From contig JBBSEZ010000013.1 of NCBI GenBank assembly GCA_038239195.1, forward strand, positions 1 through 51,474: DNA of 51,474 nt. The letters run 5' to 3'. Below the pieces are notes generated by a model. It did no database searches, was not told where the DNA came from, and saw nothing but the letters and a program-made list of their open reading frames with translations. Positions 51,445 to 51,474 of this stretch are shown here, piece by piece. The stretch comes from JBBSEZ01 sp038239195. Lineage in GTDB: Bacteria; Planctomycetota; Planctomycetia; Gemmatales; Gemmataceae. The position numbers and the translations under genes are program-made. Numbering within the stretch: the stretch's first letter is position 1; each line of letters begins with the position of its first letter.

Positions 51445-51474
51445 CAGCCTCCCCGTAGGGTGGGCCGAGTCTTC

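Overview
The window is high-GC DNA from a planctomycete, most likely Gemmataceae or a close relative. This rests on gene families that are strongly enriched in that phylum: Tat-exported DUF1501 proteins paired with DUF1549/DUF1553 proteins, a BBP7-type outer-membrane barrel, an M56 peptidase fused to WD40 repeats, NHL and PQQ propeller proteins, and soluble Ser/Thr kinases. No rRNA, tRNA, CRISPR array or intact insertion sequence was found.

Layout. 0.6-3.4 kb: a Ser/Thr kinase and, directly downstream, a degenerate kinase domain fused to a PP2C phosphatase. 3.5-10.6 kb: hisB, a DUF1501 protein, a bacterial homologue of eukaryotic HPF1 (the ADP-ribosylation cofactor), three adjacent FKBP peptidyl-prolyl isomerase genes carrying four domains, a TauE-type transporter and a zinc-type dehydrogenase. 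10.7-20.3 kb: two zinc-finger membrane proteins, purL, a ParD/ParE toxin-antitoxin pair, an alpha/beta hydrolase, ruvX, a mannose-1-phosphate guanylyltransferase and the BBP7 barrel. 20.4-33.3 kb is the accessory part: a histidine-kinase-like gene without its phospho-acceptor His, then one five-gene minus-strand restriction-modification operon (5-methylcytosine methyltransferase, Vsr nickase, XRE regulator, McrB-like GTPase, McrC-like nuclease), a TerB-like protein, gene debris, and a two-gene unit of an unknown protein plus a Shedu/SduA-like nuclease interrupted by an in-frame amber codon. 33-51.4 kb returns to planctomycete core style: an SRPBCC protein, an NHL/formylglycine-fold/PQQ cluster, a DacB-type PBP, two DUF1549/DUF1553 genes, a DUF1501 gene, and a BlaI repressor next to a BlaR1-like protease whose sensor is replaced by 21 WD40 repeats.

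How the parts work together. The methyltransferase operon resembles LlaJI-type restriction-modification, in which McrB/McrC-like subunits restrict DNA that the partner methylase protects. Vsr would repair the T:G mismatches that arise from 5mC deamination, and the XRE protein probably controls expression, perhaps through a dyad just upstream of the methylase. BlaI and the M56-WD40 protein form a repressor/protease signalling pair with a clear promoter-operator. Intergenic space is populated by at least two families of large palindromes used in terminator-like positions, plus a 132-bp inverted repeat upstream of purL.

The strongest candidates for new biology are the HPF1-like gene, the pseudokinase-PP2C fusion, the M56-21xWD40 sensor, the Vsr/XRE-containing McrBC-like operon, and the amber-interrupted SduA unit bracketed by a short direct repeat.
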